Below are positions 1-8,151 of a stretch of 64,000 nucleotides of DNA, one piece after another; positions within the stretch are counted from its first letter, which is position 1; every line of letters starts with the position of its first letter. Both the position numbers and the translations under genes were made by a program. Under the pieces are notes generated by a model that was not told where the DNA came from, did not search any database, and saw nothing but the letters and a program-made list of their open reading frames with translations. The DNA is from Cryobacterium soli (GTDB lineage: Bacteria; Actinomycetota; Actinomycetes; Actinomycetales; Microbacteriaceae), in the NCBI RefSeq assembly GCF_003611035.1, contig NZ_CP030033.1, forward strand, positions 3,906,001 through 3,970,000, in the 5' to 3' direction.

Positions 1-789
1 GGGGAGGGTGACCCGCCAGAAGCGCTGCCAGCCGTTGGCACCGTCCATCATGGCCGCTTCCACGACGTCGCCGCTGAGGTTCTGCAGCGCCGCGATGAAG
101 AGCAGCATGAACGTGCCGCTGGTGGTGAACACGGCCATCAGGATGAACGCGCTCATGGCCACGGATGGCCCGGCGAGCCACTCCCAGAAGGAGATGCCGA
201 GAAAGGAGTTGCCGGTGAGAGCCGCCGGGCCCGTCTGCACGCCGAAGACCCGGAGGATGTTGTGCAGCACGCCGCTGGGGTCGTTGAACCAGTTAGGCCC
301 GTTCACGCCGATGAAGGAGAGCAGCTTGTTCACCGCGCCGGTGGAGCTGAACAGGAACAGCCAGAGCACGGTGATGGCGACCGAGCTGGTGACCGACGGG
401 AAATAGAACGCGGTGCGGAAGAACCCGCGACCGCGCAGGATCGCCCGGTTCACCAGCACGGCCAGGAACAACGAGAGCATGGTCTGGATCGGCACGACCA
501 GGAGCACGTACCAGGCGTTGTTACGCAGGGCCGTGCCGAAGTCCTGCTCGGCCAGACCGCCGCCGCCCAGCAGGGCGGAGTAGTTGTCCATGCCCACGAA
601 CGACACCGTGCCGGCGAAGGGGCTGCCGCGGCCGTTCCAGTCGGAGAAGCTCACCCAGAGGGCCATCAGCACCGGGATGACCAGGAACATGCCGAGGAGG
701 ATGATCATCGGGGCGGTGAACAGCCACCCCGAGGCGGCCTCGCCGCCCCGGATTCCGGAGCGGCGAGACGTGCGAGCAGGTGTCGTCAT
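1..789 (-). CDS. Sugar ABC transporter permease (MalF/UgpA type), 3' end outside window
   Basis: Inner-membrane permease of a carbohydrate ABC importer. The visible 263 residues begin with a short basic tail and then a hydrophobic segment (about residues 20-45: FTAPMIILLGMFLVIPVL), followed by further membrane helices. Near the cut end lies a classic EAA loop (EAAMMDGANGWQRFWRVTLP), which docks with the cytoplasmic ATPase. The ATG at 787-789 is only 6 nt after the stop of the upstream binding-protein gene, so the two are co-transcribed. The C-terminus, and probably a second permease gene, lie beyond base 1. The substrate cannot be read from the sequence. The family (binding-protein-dependent transport, MalFG-like) is secure. 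Confidence 0.93.
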   Translation of the reverse strand, partial: MTTPARTSRRSGIRGGEAASGWLFTAPMIILLGMFLVIPVLMALWVSFSDWNGRGSPFAGTVSFVGMDNYSALLGGGGLAEQDFGTALRNNAWYVLLVVPIQTMLSLFLAVLVNRAILRGRGFFRTAFYFPSVTSSVAITVLWLFLFSSTGAVNKLLSFIGVNGPNWFNDPSGVLHNILRVFGVQTGPAALTGNSFLGISFWEWLAGPSVAMSAFILMAVFTTSGTFMLLFIAALQNLSGDVVEAAMMDGANGWQRFWRVTLP

Positions 790-795
790 GGCGAA

Positions 796-2055
796 CTACT
801 TCAGCAGTGCTTCGAGGTTCTTCTGCGTGGAGTCGAGGATGGTCTGCGCATCCCCGGTCTTGAGCGACTCGAGCTGTGCGTTGAGGTCACTCACGACATC
901 CGCTGAACCCTGCAGGTTGGGCACGCCCTTGGCGTAGTCGGCCCCGGCAAGGAAGGGCACCAGGGTGGGGTTGGCGCTCTTCCACTCCTCGGCGGCGGAC
1001 TGGATGGACGGCATCGGGCCGAACTCCTCGGAGAAGGTCAGCTGGGCGTCCTTGCTGGTGAGCTGTTCGACGAGGTCGAGCGCGGCGGCCTGGTTGGGGC
1101 TGTCGGCGGCGATGCCCCAGCAGTTGGTGAACTGCAGGGTGCCCTTGCCCTCCGGGCCCGCGGGGAGCTCGGCGACCGTGTAGTTCACGTCGGGGAAGTC
1201 GTTCGTCATGGCCCCGGTGATCCAATTGCCCTCGATGGTCATGGCGGACAGCTGCTTACCGAACGCCTCGCCGCCCCAGCCCGCGCCGAGCTCGGTGGCG
1301 TACTTCATCACGCCGTCTTTGAGCAGGGTCTGCGCGTACTCGAGTCCTTCGACGCTCTCCGGGCTGTTCGCGGTGGCCTCGGTGCTGTCCTCGTTCATCA
1401 GGTTGCCGCCGGCCTGGGCCATGAAGGCGCCGAGACGGGCGTATTCGCCGCCGATGCCCAGGCCCACCTGGGTGTCGGTGGTGAGGGTCTTGGCCACGGT
1501 GGCGAGTTCATCCCAGGTGGTGGGGATGTCGGCATCCGTGAGGCCGGCCGCCGCCCAGAGGTCGGTGTTGATGATCAGCTGCAGGGTGGAGAAGTCCTTC
1601 GGGGCGCAGTAGAACTCGCCGTCGTAGGTGAAGGAGCTGACCAGGCTCGGATAGAAGTCGTCCTTGTTGGCCAGGTCGTCGCCGTAGGGGAGCAGCGAGC
1701 CGTTCGACGCGTAGCCGGCGAGGGCATCCGTGGAAAGGTAGAAGACGTCGGCCGGCTTCTGCGCGGCGAAGCCCTGGGCGAGCTGCTGGTTGAGGTCGCT
1801 GGCGACACTGACCTTCGCCTCGGTGCCCGAGTCCTTGGACCAGGCGGCGACGGCCTCGTTGACTGCGGCGGTCTCGGCGTCGCCGCTCGAGCCGATCAAA
1901 ACCGTGAGGCCCTTCGAGGAATCGCTGGTGAGTTCGCCGTCGGTGGAGCCGGCGCTGTCGCCGAAACCCGACCCGGAACCACATGCGCTGAGAGTGAGGG
2001 CGCCGACCACGGTGAGGCCTGCGCCGATCAACCAGCGGGAGTTGCGTCGTTGCAT
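796..2055 (-). CDS. Sugar ABC transporter substrate-binding lipoprotein (family 1)
   Basis: This 419-residue extracellular solute-binding protein of family 1 captures a sugar for the permease encoded just downstream. It has a lipoprotein signal with basic n-region, hydrophobic core and lipobox LSAC at about residues 22-25, followed by a Gly/Ser-rich linker. The mature part has the usual SBP length, with family features such as WDELATVAKTL and the Trp-rich MTIEGNWITG stretch. It is the first gene of the operon and is divergent from the LacI regulator. Operator-like palindromes lie 67-164 bp upstream of its start, so induction by the transported sugar through that regulator is likely. The sugar itself is unknown. 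Confidence 0.93.
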   Translation of the reverse strand: MQRRNSRWLIGAGLTVVGALTLSACGSGSGFGDSAGSTDGELTSDSSKGLTVLIGSSGDAETAAVNEAVAAWSKDSGTEAKVSVASDLNQQLAQGFAAQKPADVFYLSTDALAGYASNGSLLPYGDDLANKDDFYPSLVSSFTYDGEFYCAPKDFSTLQLIINTDLWAAAGLTDADIPTTWDELATVAKTLTTDTQVGLGIGGEYARLGAFMAQAGGNLMNEDSTEATANSPESVEGLEYAQTLLKDGVMKYATELGAGWGGEAFGKQLSAMTIEGNWITGAMTNDFPDVNYTVAELPAGPEGKGTLQFTNCWGIAADSPNQAAALDLVEQLTSKDAQLTFSEEFGPMPSIQSAAEEWKSANPTLVPFLAGADYAKGVPNLQGSADVVSDLNAQLESLKTGDAQTILDSTQKNLEALLK

Positions 2056-2121
2056 CTTGATGCTCCTTCTGTCGCGCTACGGTGCGCGCTTGCTTGTGTA
2101 GTGGTCACAGTAGCTGAATTA

Positions 2122-2219
2122 ATTTGATCGATCAAATGTTTTCTTGGATCGATCAAATAATGGGTATTTTGTGGGAGCAAACGCGGTACTCTGTGGGAGA
2201 TCGGTGTTGGATCGATCCA
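2122..2219. promoter_or_regulatory. Three GATCGATC-centred operator palindromes for the LacI regulator
   Basis: Three palindromes share the core GATCGATC. Site 1 (2122-2137) is the perfect 16-mer ATTTGATCGATCAAAT. Site 2 (2143-2158) is CTTGGATCGATCAAAT. Site 3 (2208-2219) is TGGATCGATCCA. Their centres are 21 and 63 bp apart, i.e. 2 and 6 helical turns, so all face the same side of the DNA. A central CG is typical of LacI-family operators. They sit between the divergent binding-protein gene (start 2055) and the lacI-family gene (start 2271), which fits control of both. Assignment to this regulator is inference. Confidence 0.72.
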
Positions 2220-2270
2220 TTGGCGGGCACCTAAGTGCCGGCCGATGCGGGACTCGGGGGAGGAGCGGCC

Positions 2271-3326
2271 ATGACTACGTTTCCGACCGTGACGGATGTC
2301 GCGCTGGCCGCCGGCGTCTCCCGCCAGACCGTCTCGAACGTGATGAACTCGCCCGACATCGTGCGCGCCGACACCCGGGAGCGGGTGCAGGCCGCGATCG
2401 CCGAGCTGGGCTACCGCCCGCACGCGTCGGCGAGGCGGCTCCGCACCCGGCGGAGCTCCACCATCGGCATCCGGCTCGACCCCATGATCGACGGCATCTC
2501 CGGCTCGGTGCTCGACAGCTTCCTGCACGCCCTCACCGAGCAGGCGGACCGGCAGGGCCTGCGGGTGCTGTTGTTCACCGCGACCGGCCCCGAGGACGAG
2601 ATCACCCAGCTCAAACGCCTCAACGACGGCGCTGATGTGGACGGCTTCGTGCTCACCTCGACGTTCGCCGGCGACCCCCGCACGACCTGGCTGCTCGAGA
2701 ACGGGATCTCGTTCGTGACCTTCGGCCGCCCGTGGGGCGTGGACGACATGGACGACCCGCAGCATCTCTGGGTGGACGTGGACGGCTGGACCGGCCTGCA
2801 CGAGGCCACCCGCGCGCAGCAGGATGCCGGTGCCCGCCGCATCGGGTACATCGGCTGGCCGAGCCCGTCCGGCACGGGCGACGACCGCCGGCGCGGCTGG
2901 CGCGACGCGATGCTCGAGCGCGGCGACGTCACCGAGGACGAACTGGCCCAGCTCGAGGTGGTCACCGTGGACGGCGTGGCCGAGGGAACCGCGGCCATGC
3001 AGGAGTTGCGCCGCACCGCCGGGCGGCTCGACGCGGTGCTCTGCGCGAGCGACTCCCTCGCCCTGGGTGCCATGATCGCCAACCCCGAGCGGGTTCCGGT
3101 CACCGGCTACGACAACACACCCGTCGCCGCGGCGATCGGGCTCTCCAGCGTCGATCAGTCCGTGGACGAGGTGGCCGCCGGGGTGCTCGAGTTGCTGACG
3201 GGCGAGTTCGGCGGCAAGGTGCACGGCGCCCCGGAGTCGGTGGAGCCTCGGCACCGCATGGTGAAGCCTCGGCTGGTGGTGCGCGAGTTCGCCGCCATCC
3301 CCATGGAGGCCCCGGCGCCGGCCTGA
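2271..3326 (+). CDS. LacI family transcriptional regulator
   Basis: This 351-residue repressor has an N-terminal LacI helix-turn-helix (TVTDVALAAGVSRQTVSNVM, about residues 6-25) and hinge region. A periplasmic-binding-protein-like effector domain runs to the end, with the usual GYDNTPVAAA stretch near residue 280. The ATG at 2271 was chosen over the in-frame GTG at 2235 because a strong GGGGGAGGAG Shine-Dalgarno lies 6-7 nt before it and the HTH then starts at the normal distance. It is divergent from the sugar ABC operon and probably represses it, and possibly itself, in the absence of the imported sugar. The effector is unknown. Confidence 0.92.
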   Translation: MTTFPTVTDVALAAGVSRQTVSNVMNSPDIVRADTRERVQAAIAELGYRPHASARRLRTRRSSTIGIRLDPMIDGISGSVLDSFLHALTEQADRQGLRVLLFTATGPEDEITQLKRLNDGADVDGFVLTSTFAGDPRTTWLLENGISFVTFGRPWGVDDMDDPQHLWVDVDGWTGLHEATRAQQDAGARRIGYIGWPSPSGTGDDRRRGWRDAMLERGDVTEDELAQLEVVTVDGVAEGTAAMQELRRTAGRLDAVLCASDSLALGAMIANPERVPVTGYDNTPVAAAIGLSSVDQSVDEVAAGVLELLTGEFGGKVHGAPESVEPRHRMVKPRLVVREFAAIPMEAPAPA

Positions 3327-3345
3327 GCGGCGTGAGTTGCCCGAG

Positions 3346-3500
3346 CGCGGGTGCGGCGCCGCTTCGCGGGTGGCGCGCATCAAGCGCAGCGGCGCCTGGC
3401 CCGCGCGTGTCCGAGGGTGGATGTGGTGCGCGGGTGCGGCGCCGCTTCGCGGTGGCGCGCCCCGCGGCCCTTGCGAGCGGCCCGATGTGTGCCGTCCCCC
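3346..3500. repeat. GC-rich hairpin repeat family, two copies
   Basis: This noncoding stretch lies between the convergent LacI and NmrA-type genes. It carries the core GGCGCCGCTTCGCGGGTGGC at 3355 and a near copy from about 3437. Copy 1 can fold: GGCGCCGCT (3355-3363) pairs perfectly with AGCGGCGCC (3388-3396). Related elements occur at 7048-7252, 43036-43086 and 43625-44075. No open reading frame here looks coding. It is probably an interspersed palindromic element, and may also act as a terminator. Confidence 0.65.
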
Positions 3501-3519
3501 GGCGGAGCGGCGAGCAGCC

Positions 3520-4383
3520 TCAGCGGTCGGCGAGGAGCTGCCGCAGCGTGTGCTCGACCGGGGTTGTGGCGTGCCCGATGACGGTCTCCAAGGTGGGGTC
3601 GGTGACGGCGAACTCACCGCGCCGGGCGGCCTGGAACATGCCCAGGGAGAAGTCCGCCACCATGGGCGGCAGCCCGCGCTCAATCGCCGAGGCCCGCCAC
3701 TCGTCGTCGCTCACGGTGACACGGGTGACGGTCTGACCGGTGAGGGTGCTCAGGATGCCCGCCACCTGCCCGAGGTCGAGGGCGACCGACGCGGTGAGCG
3801 GGGCGGAGATGCCGTCAAGAGTGCCGCCGTCGGTGAGCGCGATCGCGGCCGCCTCGGCGAGGTCCTGGTGGGCGGTCCACGACACCGGACCGTCTTCGGG
3901 CACCACGATGCGGCCCGTGCTCAGCGCGCTGTCCAGGTGGATGCCGAGCGCAGTGGCGTAGAACCCGTTGCGCAGCGCGGTGAACGGCACGCCCTGCCCG
4001 GCCAGATGGGTCTGGGTGGCGGCGTGCACGAGCTGCGGAGGAAAAAGCGAGTCGGGCGCGGCTGCCTGGTGGCTCGTGTAGAGCACCCGCCCCGCCCCGG
4101 CCGCCTTCGCCGCGTCGATGGCGACCCGGTTGGCGTCGAACGCGCCGCCGCCGCGGATGGCCGCCGAGATCACGAGCACCTGGTCCGCGCCCTCGAAGGC
4201 GTGCGCGAGCGACCCGGGGTCGGTGAAGTCCCCGGCACGCACCCGCACGCCGCGGTCGGACAGCCCGCGGGCCTTGGCCGGGTCCCGCACGCTGACCCCA
4301 ACGGAGGCGGCCGGCACCCGCTCCAGGAGGCGGTCGACGATTTGGGCTCCGAGGTGCCCGGTGGCACCGGTGACGATTATCAT
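3520..4383 (-). CDS. NmrA-family NAD(P)-binding oxidoreductase (QorB-like)
   Basis: This 287-residue atypical short-chain dehydrogenase of the NmrA/QorB group has a Rossmann fingerprint at the very N-terminus (VTGATGHLG, residues 4-12), an early arginine for NADP (SVRDPAKARGL), and no YxxxK catalytic pair at the classical place. Family members reduce quinones with NAD(P)H or act as redox sensors. The start is the ATG at 4381-4383. It is divergent from a TetR regulator 87 bp away, which is the usual arrangement for an inducible quinone or xenobiotic reductase. The actual substrate is unknown. Confidence 0.85.
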   Translation of the reverse strand: MIIVTGATGHLGAQIVDRLLERVPAASVGVSVRDPAKARGLSDRGVRVRAGDFTDPGSLAHAFEGADQVLVISAAIRGGGAFDANRVAIDAAKAAGAGRVLYTSHQAAAPDSLFPPQLVHAATQTHLAGQGVPFTALRNGFYATALGIHLDSALSTGRIVVPEDGPVSWTAHQDLAEAAAIALTDGGTLDGISAPLTASVALDLGQVAGILSTLTGQTVTRVTVSDDEWRASAIERGLPPMVADFSLGMFQAARRGEFAVTDPTLETVIGHATTPVEHTLRQLLADR

Positions 4384-4398
4384 TGATTCGCTCCATTC

Positions 4399-4447
4399 GT
4401 TTCCAGTGATTCTCGCTCGAGGTTAGCACCGAAGTTCCGTTGGAAAC
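4399..4447. promoter_or_regulatory. Possible TetR operator between the NmrA-type and tetR genes
   Basis: The 87-bp divergent spacer holds GTTTCCA (4399-4405) and its inverted copy TGGAAAC (4441-4447). The second also forms a compact TTCC-GTT-GGAA dyad (4435-4445). Such dyads next to a divergent tetR gene are typical autoregulatory sites. The match is short and the assignment is inference. Confidence 0.35.
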
Positions 4448-4470
4448 AATTACGCGATATCGTTGACCTC

Positions 4471-5190
4471 ATGACCGAACTTGCCGCAGCATCCGTCAGC
4501 GACGATCAGCGCACCCGCATCGTCGAGGTGGCCGCCCGGCTGCTGCGCGAACGGGGTGCCGCCGGGCTCACCACCCGCGGGGTGGCGGATGCCGCGGATG
4601 TGCAGCCGCCGGCCATCTACAGGCTGTTCGGCGACAAGGACGGCCTGATCGAGGCGGTCGCCGAGCACGTCATGGCCGAACACGTCGCCGCGAAGTCGAC
4701 GGTGGGCGACCCCGGCGATCCTGTGGCCGCCCTGCGGTCGGGCTGGCAGCTGCAGATCGACTTCGGGCTGGCGAACCCCGATCTGGGCGCCCTGCTGACC
4801 GCGCCGGGGCGGGCGGGGCGATCACCCGCCATCGAGGCCGGCATCAAGGTGCTGCGCGCGCGAGTGCGGGCGCTCGCCGAAGCCGGGCTGCTCCGGGTGA
4901 GCGAGCGGCGCGCGGTCGATCTGATTCACGCTGCCGGCGCCGGGGTCGTTCTGGCGCTCCTGGAGGCTGCGCCGGAGGAGCGCGATCCCGGGCTGTCCGA
5001 TGCTCTGCTCGACGCCGTGTTGCAGCAGATCCTCGAGCTCCACTCGGACGGGAGCCAGGGCGTCAGCTCCAGCGCGGCGATCGCCGTCACCTTCGCCGCG
5101 CACATTCCCGCCCTGCCGGCGCTCACCTCGGCCGAGCGGAGTCTGCTCACGGAGTGGGTGGGCCGGTCGATCGACGCCGCGGAGCGCTAA
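4471..5190 (+). CDS. TetR/AcrR family transcriptional regulator
   Basis: This 239-residue TetR-type repressor has an N-terminal helix-turn-helix (about residues 16-62, including GLTTRGVADAADVQPPAIYRL followed by FGDKDGLIEAV). The rest is a helical ligand-binding domain of unknown specificity. Start ATG at 4471. It is divergent from the NmrA-family oxidoreductase, its most probable target. Its stop overlaps the stop of the convergent proline dehydrogenase by 4 bp (5187-5190), leaving no room for a separate terminator. Confidence 0.9.
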   Translation: MTELAAASVSDDQRTRIVEVAARLLRERGAAGLTTRGVADAADVQPPAIYRLFGDKDGLIEAVAEHVMAEHVAAKSTVGDPGDPVAALRSGWQLQIDFGLANPDLGALLTAPGRAGRSPAIEAGIKVLRARVRALAEAGLLRVSERRAVDLIHAAGAGVVLALLEAAPEERDPGLSDALLDAVLQQILELHSDGSQGVSSSAAIAVTFAAHIPALPALTSAERSLLTEWVGRSIDAAER

Positions 5191-6146
5191 GGAACGATCG
5201 GCGCCCGAAGGTCGGCGAGCGCCGTGATCGCCCGCTCGGGGTGTTCAGCGATTCGGTTGAGGACGTAGAGCCACCACTCGCCACCGAAAATCGCGTACTC
5301 CCGCGTCCGGTACCCCTCGTCGTGCAGGGTGTCCAAGAGGGCGGGCGCAAGGCCGCGCAGCATCTCGAACTCGACGCCGGCACGCAGCAGCCGGCTGCCG
5401 TAACGCTCTTTCAGCAGGTCGATCAGCTCGGGATCATGGGTGGCGAACGACACCGCATGATCGGCATCGAGGATGCGCCCGGCCAGGGTCAGATAGCTCT
5501 CGAGGAGCGCGGCCTGCCCGCGCCGGATGGCGACCTCGTCGCTTTCGAGAAAAGCGCCCTTGACCAGACGGATGGGACCGGGGTGGCGGAGGAGCCGGTC
5601 GAGGTCGTGGGGACTGCGGTGCAGGCGCGCCTGGAGGGTGATGCCGACGTGGGGGAAGTACGACGCCACCGCGTCGTACAGATCGAGCACCAGATCGGTG
5701 CGGTCCGAGCCCTCGGCGGAGATCATGAGCGCCGAGCCCGACGCCCGGGTGGCCGCGGCCAGCTCCCGCGCGTGGGCGAGGCCCAGGTCGTAACTCACGG
5801 TCGAGCCGATGTGGGAGAGGTCGAAGGACACCGTGGTCGGAACCGGAAAATCGGTCAGCGCGGCCGCGAGGTTCAGGAAGACGTCAGTCTCCGCTCGGGC
5901 GATGTCGGCATCTCGCACGCTCTCGCCCGCGTATTCGATGCTGCCCAGATGACCGCGGGCGGCCGCCCCGGTGACCGCGGCGAGCGCCTCGTCGATGGTC
6001 TCGCCGGCGGTGTACCGACTCGCGACCTGGCGGGCGAGTGGGGACAGCGCGGGGTTCGCCATGACGCGTGCCTTCAGGTCTTCGTCCAGTGCCCACGCCC
6101 GGAGGGTGTCGGCGGCTCGTTCGTACTCGGTTTCGTTCGTGGGCAT
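5187..6146 (-). CDS. Proline dehydrogenase family protein
   Basis: This 319-residue monofunctional PRODH-type (beta/alpha)8 flavoprotein oxidises L-proline to pyrroline-5-carboxylate, passing electrons through FAD to the respiratory chain. Family signatures are present: RLVKGAFLE, the FATHDPELI strand, VEFEMLRGLAP and, near the C-terminus, GEWWLYVLNRIAEHP in place of the usual substrate-carboxylate-binding RRxxE helix. The ATG at 6144-6146 starts the protein at MPTNETEYE, the normal length for the Gram-positive short form; an upstream in-frame extension to 6332 has no family resemblance. No pyrroline-5-carboxylate dehydrogenase is adjacent, so the second step must be encoded elsewhere. Confidence 0.88.
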   Translation of the reverse strand: MPTNETEYERAADTLRAWALDEDLKARVMANPALSPLARQVASRYTAGETIDEALAAVTGAAARGHLGSIEYAGESVRDADIARAETDVFLNLAAALTDFPVPTTVSFDLSHIGSTVSYDLGLAHARELAAATRASGSALMISAEGSDRTDLVLDLYDAVASYFPHVGITLQARLHRSPHDLDRLLRHPGPIRLVKGAFLESDEVAIRRGQAALLESYLTLAGRILDADHAVSFATHDPELIDLLKERYGSRLLRAGVEFEMLRGLAPALLDTLHDEGYRTREYAIFGGEWWLYVLNRIAEHPERAITALADLRAPIVP

Positions 6147-6211
6147 GGGACAGAACTGTATTGCATCCAGGCCCCTCACATCACGTCCGGGGCGGGACCG
6201 GCCGTCCATTA

Positions 6212-6230
6212 CTATCGACGATAGATATTT
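6212..6230. promoter_or_regulatory. CTATCG-type operator upstream of the alpha/beta hydrolase
   Basis: The 13-mer CTATCGACGATAG (6212-6224) is a perfect odd palindrome. Together with the following ATATTT it gives CGATAGATATTT (6219-6230), found again exactly at 9509-9520 in front of the transporter operon. The site lies 29 nt before the GTG of the hydrolase gene. It probably binds the TetR regulator at 7399-8151; this is inference from the repeated motif and position. Confidence 0.6.
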
Positions 6231-6259
6231 GCGCCCATCGGGCCGGTTGGGAGCACCAC

Positions 6260-6949
6260 GTGTCAGGTACCGTTCTTCTCGTCCACGGGGCAAACCACCG
6301 GGGTTCAAGCTGGCGTGCGCTGCAGGGCGCACTGGCCGGGCGCGGCATCCACTCGGTGACGGTCGACCTGCCCAGCGCGTCGCCCGCGCTGGCTGATCTG
6401 CATGCCGATGCTCAGGTCATCCGCGGGGCGGTGGCCCGGCACAGCGCCACCGTCGTGGTCTGTCACTCCTACGGCGGGATGCCCACCACCGAGGCGTTGG
6501 TGGGCAACACCAGCGTGGAGCGCATCGTGTACCTCACGGCCTGGATGCCGCGCCCGGGCATGTCGCTGCTCGACCTCTCCGGCAACGGGGGCGACGACCC
6601 TGAGGGCGAGGATCTCTGGCAGGTGTCGGCCGACGGCGCCACCATCGGCGCGCCGGACCCGACGACCCTGTTCTACAACCGCTGCACGCCGGATGTGGCG
6701 GAGGCCGCCATGCGTGATCTCACCCCGCAGTCGTTCGCCTCGTTCACGCAGGGGGTGACTGGCGCGGCGTGGCACACCATCCCCGCCACCTACATAGTCT
6801 GCGAAGACGACAACGCCATCGCGCCGGACCTGCAGCGGGCGATGGCCGCGCAGGCCGACGAGGTGTTCGTGCTCGACAGCGACCACTCGCCGTTCCTGTC
6901 GTACCCGGAGCGCACGGCAGCGCTGGTCGCCACTCTCGTCGATCACTGA
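6260..6949 (+). CDS. Alpha/beta fold hydrolase (esterase/amidase-like)
   Basis: This 229-residue cytoplasmic alpha/beta hydrolase has the oxyanion-hole segment LVHGANHRGSSW near residue 7, a nucleophile elbow CHSYGG (Ser near residue 71), and the acid and histidine in the C-terminal half (CEDDNAIAP and DSDHSPFL). The layout resembles the small methylesterase/hydroxynitrile-lyase-like branch. The start is taken as GTG at 6260, with GGGAG seven nt upstream and the first beta strand directly after it. The same CTATCG operator stands before this gene and before the amidohydrolase/transporter pair, so it may hydrolyse an ester or amide of the compound that operon degrades. The substrate is unknown. 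Confidence 0.85.
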   Translation: MSGTVLLVHGANHRGSSWRALQGALAGRGIHSVTVDLPSASPALADLHADAQVIRGAVARHSATVVVCHSYGGMPTTEALVGNTSVERIVYLTAWMPRPGMSLLDLSGNGGDDPEGEDLWQVSADGATIGAPDPTTLFYNRCTPDVAEAAMRDLTPQSFASFTQGVTGAAWHTIPATYIVCEDDNAIAPDLQRAMAAQADEVFVLDSDHSPFLSYPERTAALVATLVDH

Positions 6950-7027
6950 GCCGAGCCCCTCGGCGGCCGCCGAGCCCAGTGGTTACCCGGCAAGCTTGAG
7001 CCGGCGGATGCGTCGCACCTGGCCGGC

Positions 7028-7262
7028 GGGAGGTGGTGCGCGGGTGCGGCGCCGCTTGGCGGGTGGCGCGCCGAGGGCGCAGCGGCGTGTGACCAGCGCT
7101 TCGCCGACCGCGGGCGTGGCGCCGTTTCGCGGGTGGGGCGTGCGGTTGGCGGGCATCCCGCGTGGCGGCCTGCGGCCCGCGCTTCGCCGTTCGCGGGGGC
7201 GGCGCCCATTCGCGGGTGGCGCGCCGAGAGCGCAGCGGCGTGTGACCAGCGCGTCGCCGTGA
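7028..7262. repeat. GC-rich hairpin repeat family, at least three degenerate copies
   Basis: This lies between the convergent hydrolase and TetR genes. A 39-bp block beginning GGGTGGCGCGCCGAG occurs at 7061-7099 and 7214-7252 with one mismatch, and a diverged copy (GGCGCCGTTTCGCGGGTGG) starts near 7119. In the first copy GCGCCGCT pairs with AGCGGCG as in the element at 3355. The rest of 6950-7398 shows no credible gene. Confidence 0.65.
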
Positions 7263-7308
7263 GTCAGGCGTGCACGGGGCCGTGCCGGGGCCGAGAACGG
7301 GTATGGAG

Positions 7309-7388
7309 CTCCCGCCGGGTCAGGCCGGCTCCCGCCGGGTCAGGCCGACTCCCGCCGGGTCAGGCCGACTCCCGCCGGGTCAGGCCGG
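7309..7388. repeat. Four tandem copies of a 20-bp repeat
   Basis: The unit CTCCCGCCGGGTCAGGCCGG, or the same with a final A, is repeated four times head to tail, with a decayed fifth copy (CTCCCCTCGGTCACGCC) running into the end of the tetR gene. The repeat lies immediately 3' of tetR and the units are contiguous without spacers. It is a VNTR-like array of unknown function. Confidence 0.85.
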
Positions 7389-7398
7389 CTCCCCTCGG

Positions 7399-8151
7399 TC
7401 ACGCCGGGTAGGCCGCGATGGCGCGCTGGGCGATGTCGAAGATGGTCGGGAAGGACGATTCGGGCACTCGCACCAGGCGCAGGCAGCCGCGGGCGATCGA
7501 GTCCGCGTAGGCGTGTCGGGCCGCGCCGCCGCCCCAGTCGCGCTGCACGAGGATGCTCTCGACCAGGCCGAAGACCAGGTGCAGGTCGTCGGTCACGGCC
7601 TGCGGGTCGGTGCCGGCAGCCGCGGCGGCCGTGGCGAAGCGGAGGTAGTGCTCCTGCAGGGCGGCCTGCATGGTGTCGCCGCGCTCGGCCTTGGCGTCGG
7701 GCAGACGGTAGAGCACGTGCAGGTTCCAGCGGTCCTGCAGGATCACGTCGAGGTCGTACTTCGCCAGCGCGTAGAGCTTGGTGGGCGCGTCGAGCGGCTG
7801 GGTGTCGAGCCACTCGGCGAAGTGCACCGCCGGCTCGACGGTTCCGGTGAGCAGGGCGCCCAGGATGCTGCCCTTGTCGGCGAAGTGGTAGTACAGCGAG
7901 GCCTGGCGGATGCCCACCACCGACGCGATCTGCCGGGTGGTGGTGTCGGTGTAGCCCTGCTCGGTGAACAGCGTGGCGGCGGCCTCGAGGATCTCGTCGC
8001 GGGTGCTCAGGCCCGCGCGCTGCTTGCCCTCGGCGCGGGGGCGGCCGGCGGTGCGCTTGGGCGTGGTCGGCGCATCCGTCTGGGCATCCGTCGGGGAGGT
8101 CGCCGTGGTGCCAGAGGTGCCACTCGCGTCGGTGTCGGGTGTCGAGGTCAT
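7399..8151 (-). CDS. TetR family regulator, probable controller of the nitrogen-scavenging cluster
   Basis: This 250-residue TetR-type regulator has a low-complexity Thr/Ser/Asp-rich N-terminus of about 35 residues, then KRTAGRPRAEGK and the helix-turn-helix (about residues 52-95: TTRQIASVVGIRQASLYYHF, then ADKGSILGALL). The remainder is the helical ligand domain. Its ATG overlaps the stop of the amidohydrolase gene by 4 bp (8148-8151), so both are one transcriptional unit divergent from the ABC transporter operon. The CTATCG motifs at 6212-6224, 9434-9443 and 9505-9514 are its likely binding sites. The inducer is presumably the transported compound or a breakdown product. Confidence 0.9.
   Translation of the reverse strand: MTSTPDTDASGTSGTTATSPTDAQTDAPTTPKRTAGRPRAEGKQRAGLSTRDEILEAAATLFTEQGYTDTTTRQIASVVGIRQASLYYHFADKGSILGALLTGTVEPAVHFAEWLDTQPLDAPTKLYALAKYDLDVILQDRWNLHVLYRLPDAKAERGDTMQAALQEHYLRFATAAAAAGTDPQAVTDDLHLVFGLVESILVQRDWGGGAARHAYADSIARGCLRLVRVPESSFPTIFDIAQRAIAAYPA

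Noticed and set aside
2028..3683. 551-codon minus-strand frame over the LacI gene
   Set aside because: Antisense shadow; Arg/Gly/His-rich translation without any motif.
7309..7388. CRISPR-like array
   Set aside because: The 20-bp units are contiguous without spacers and there are no cas genes; it is a simple tandem repeat.
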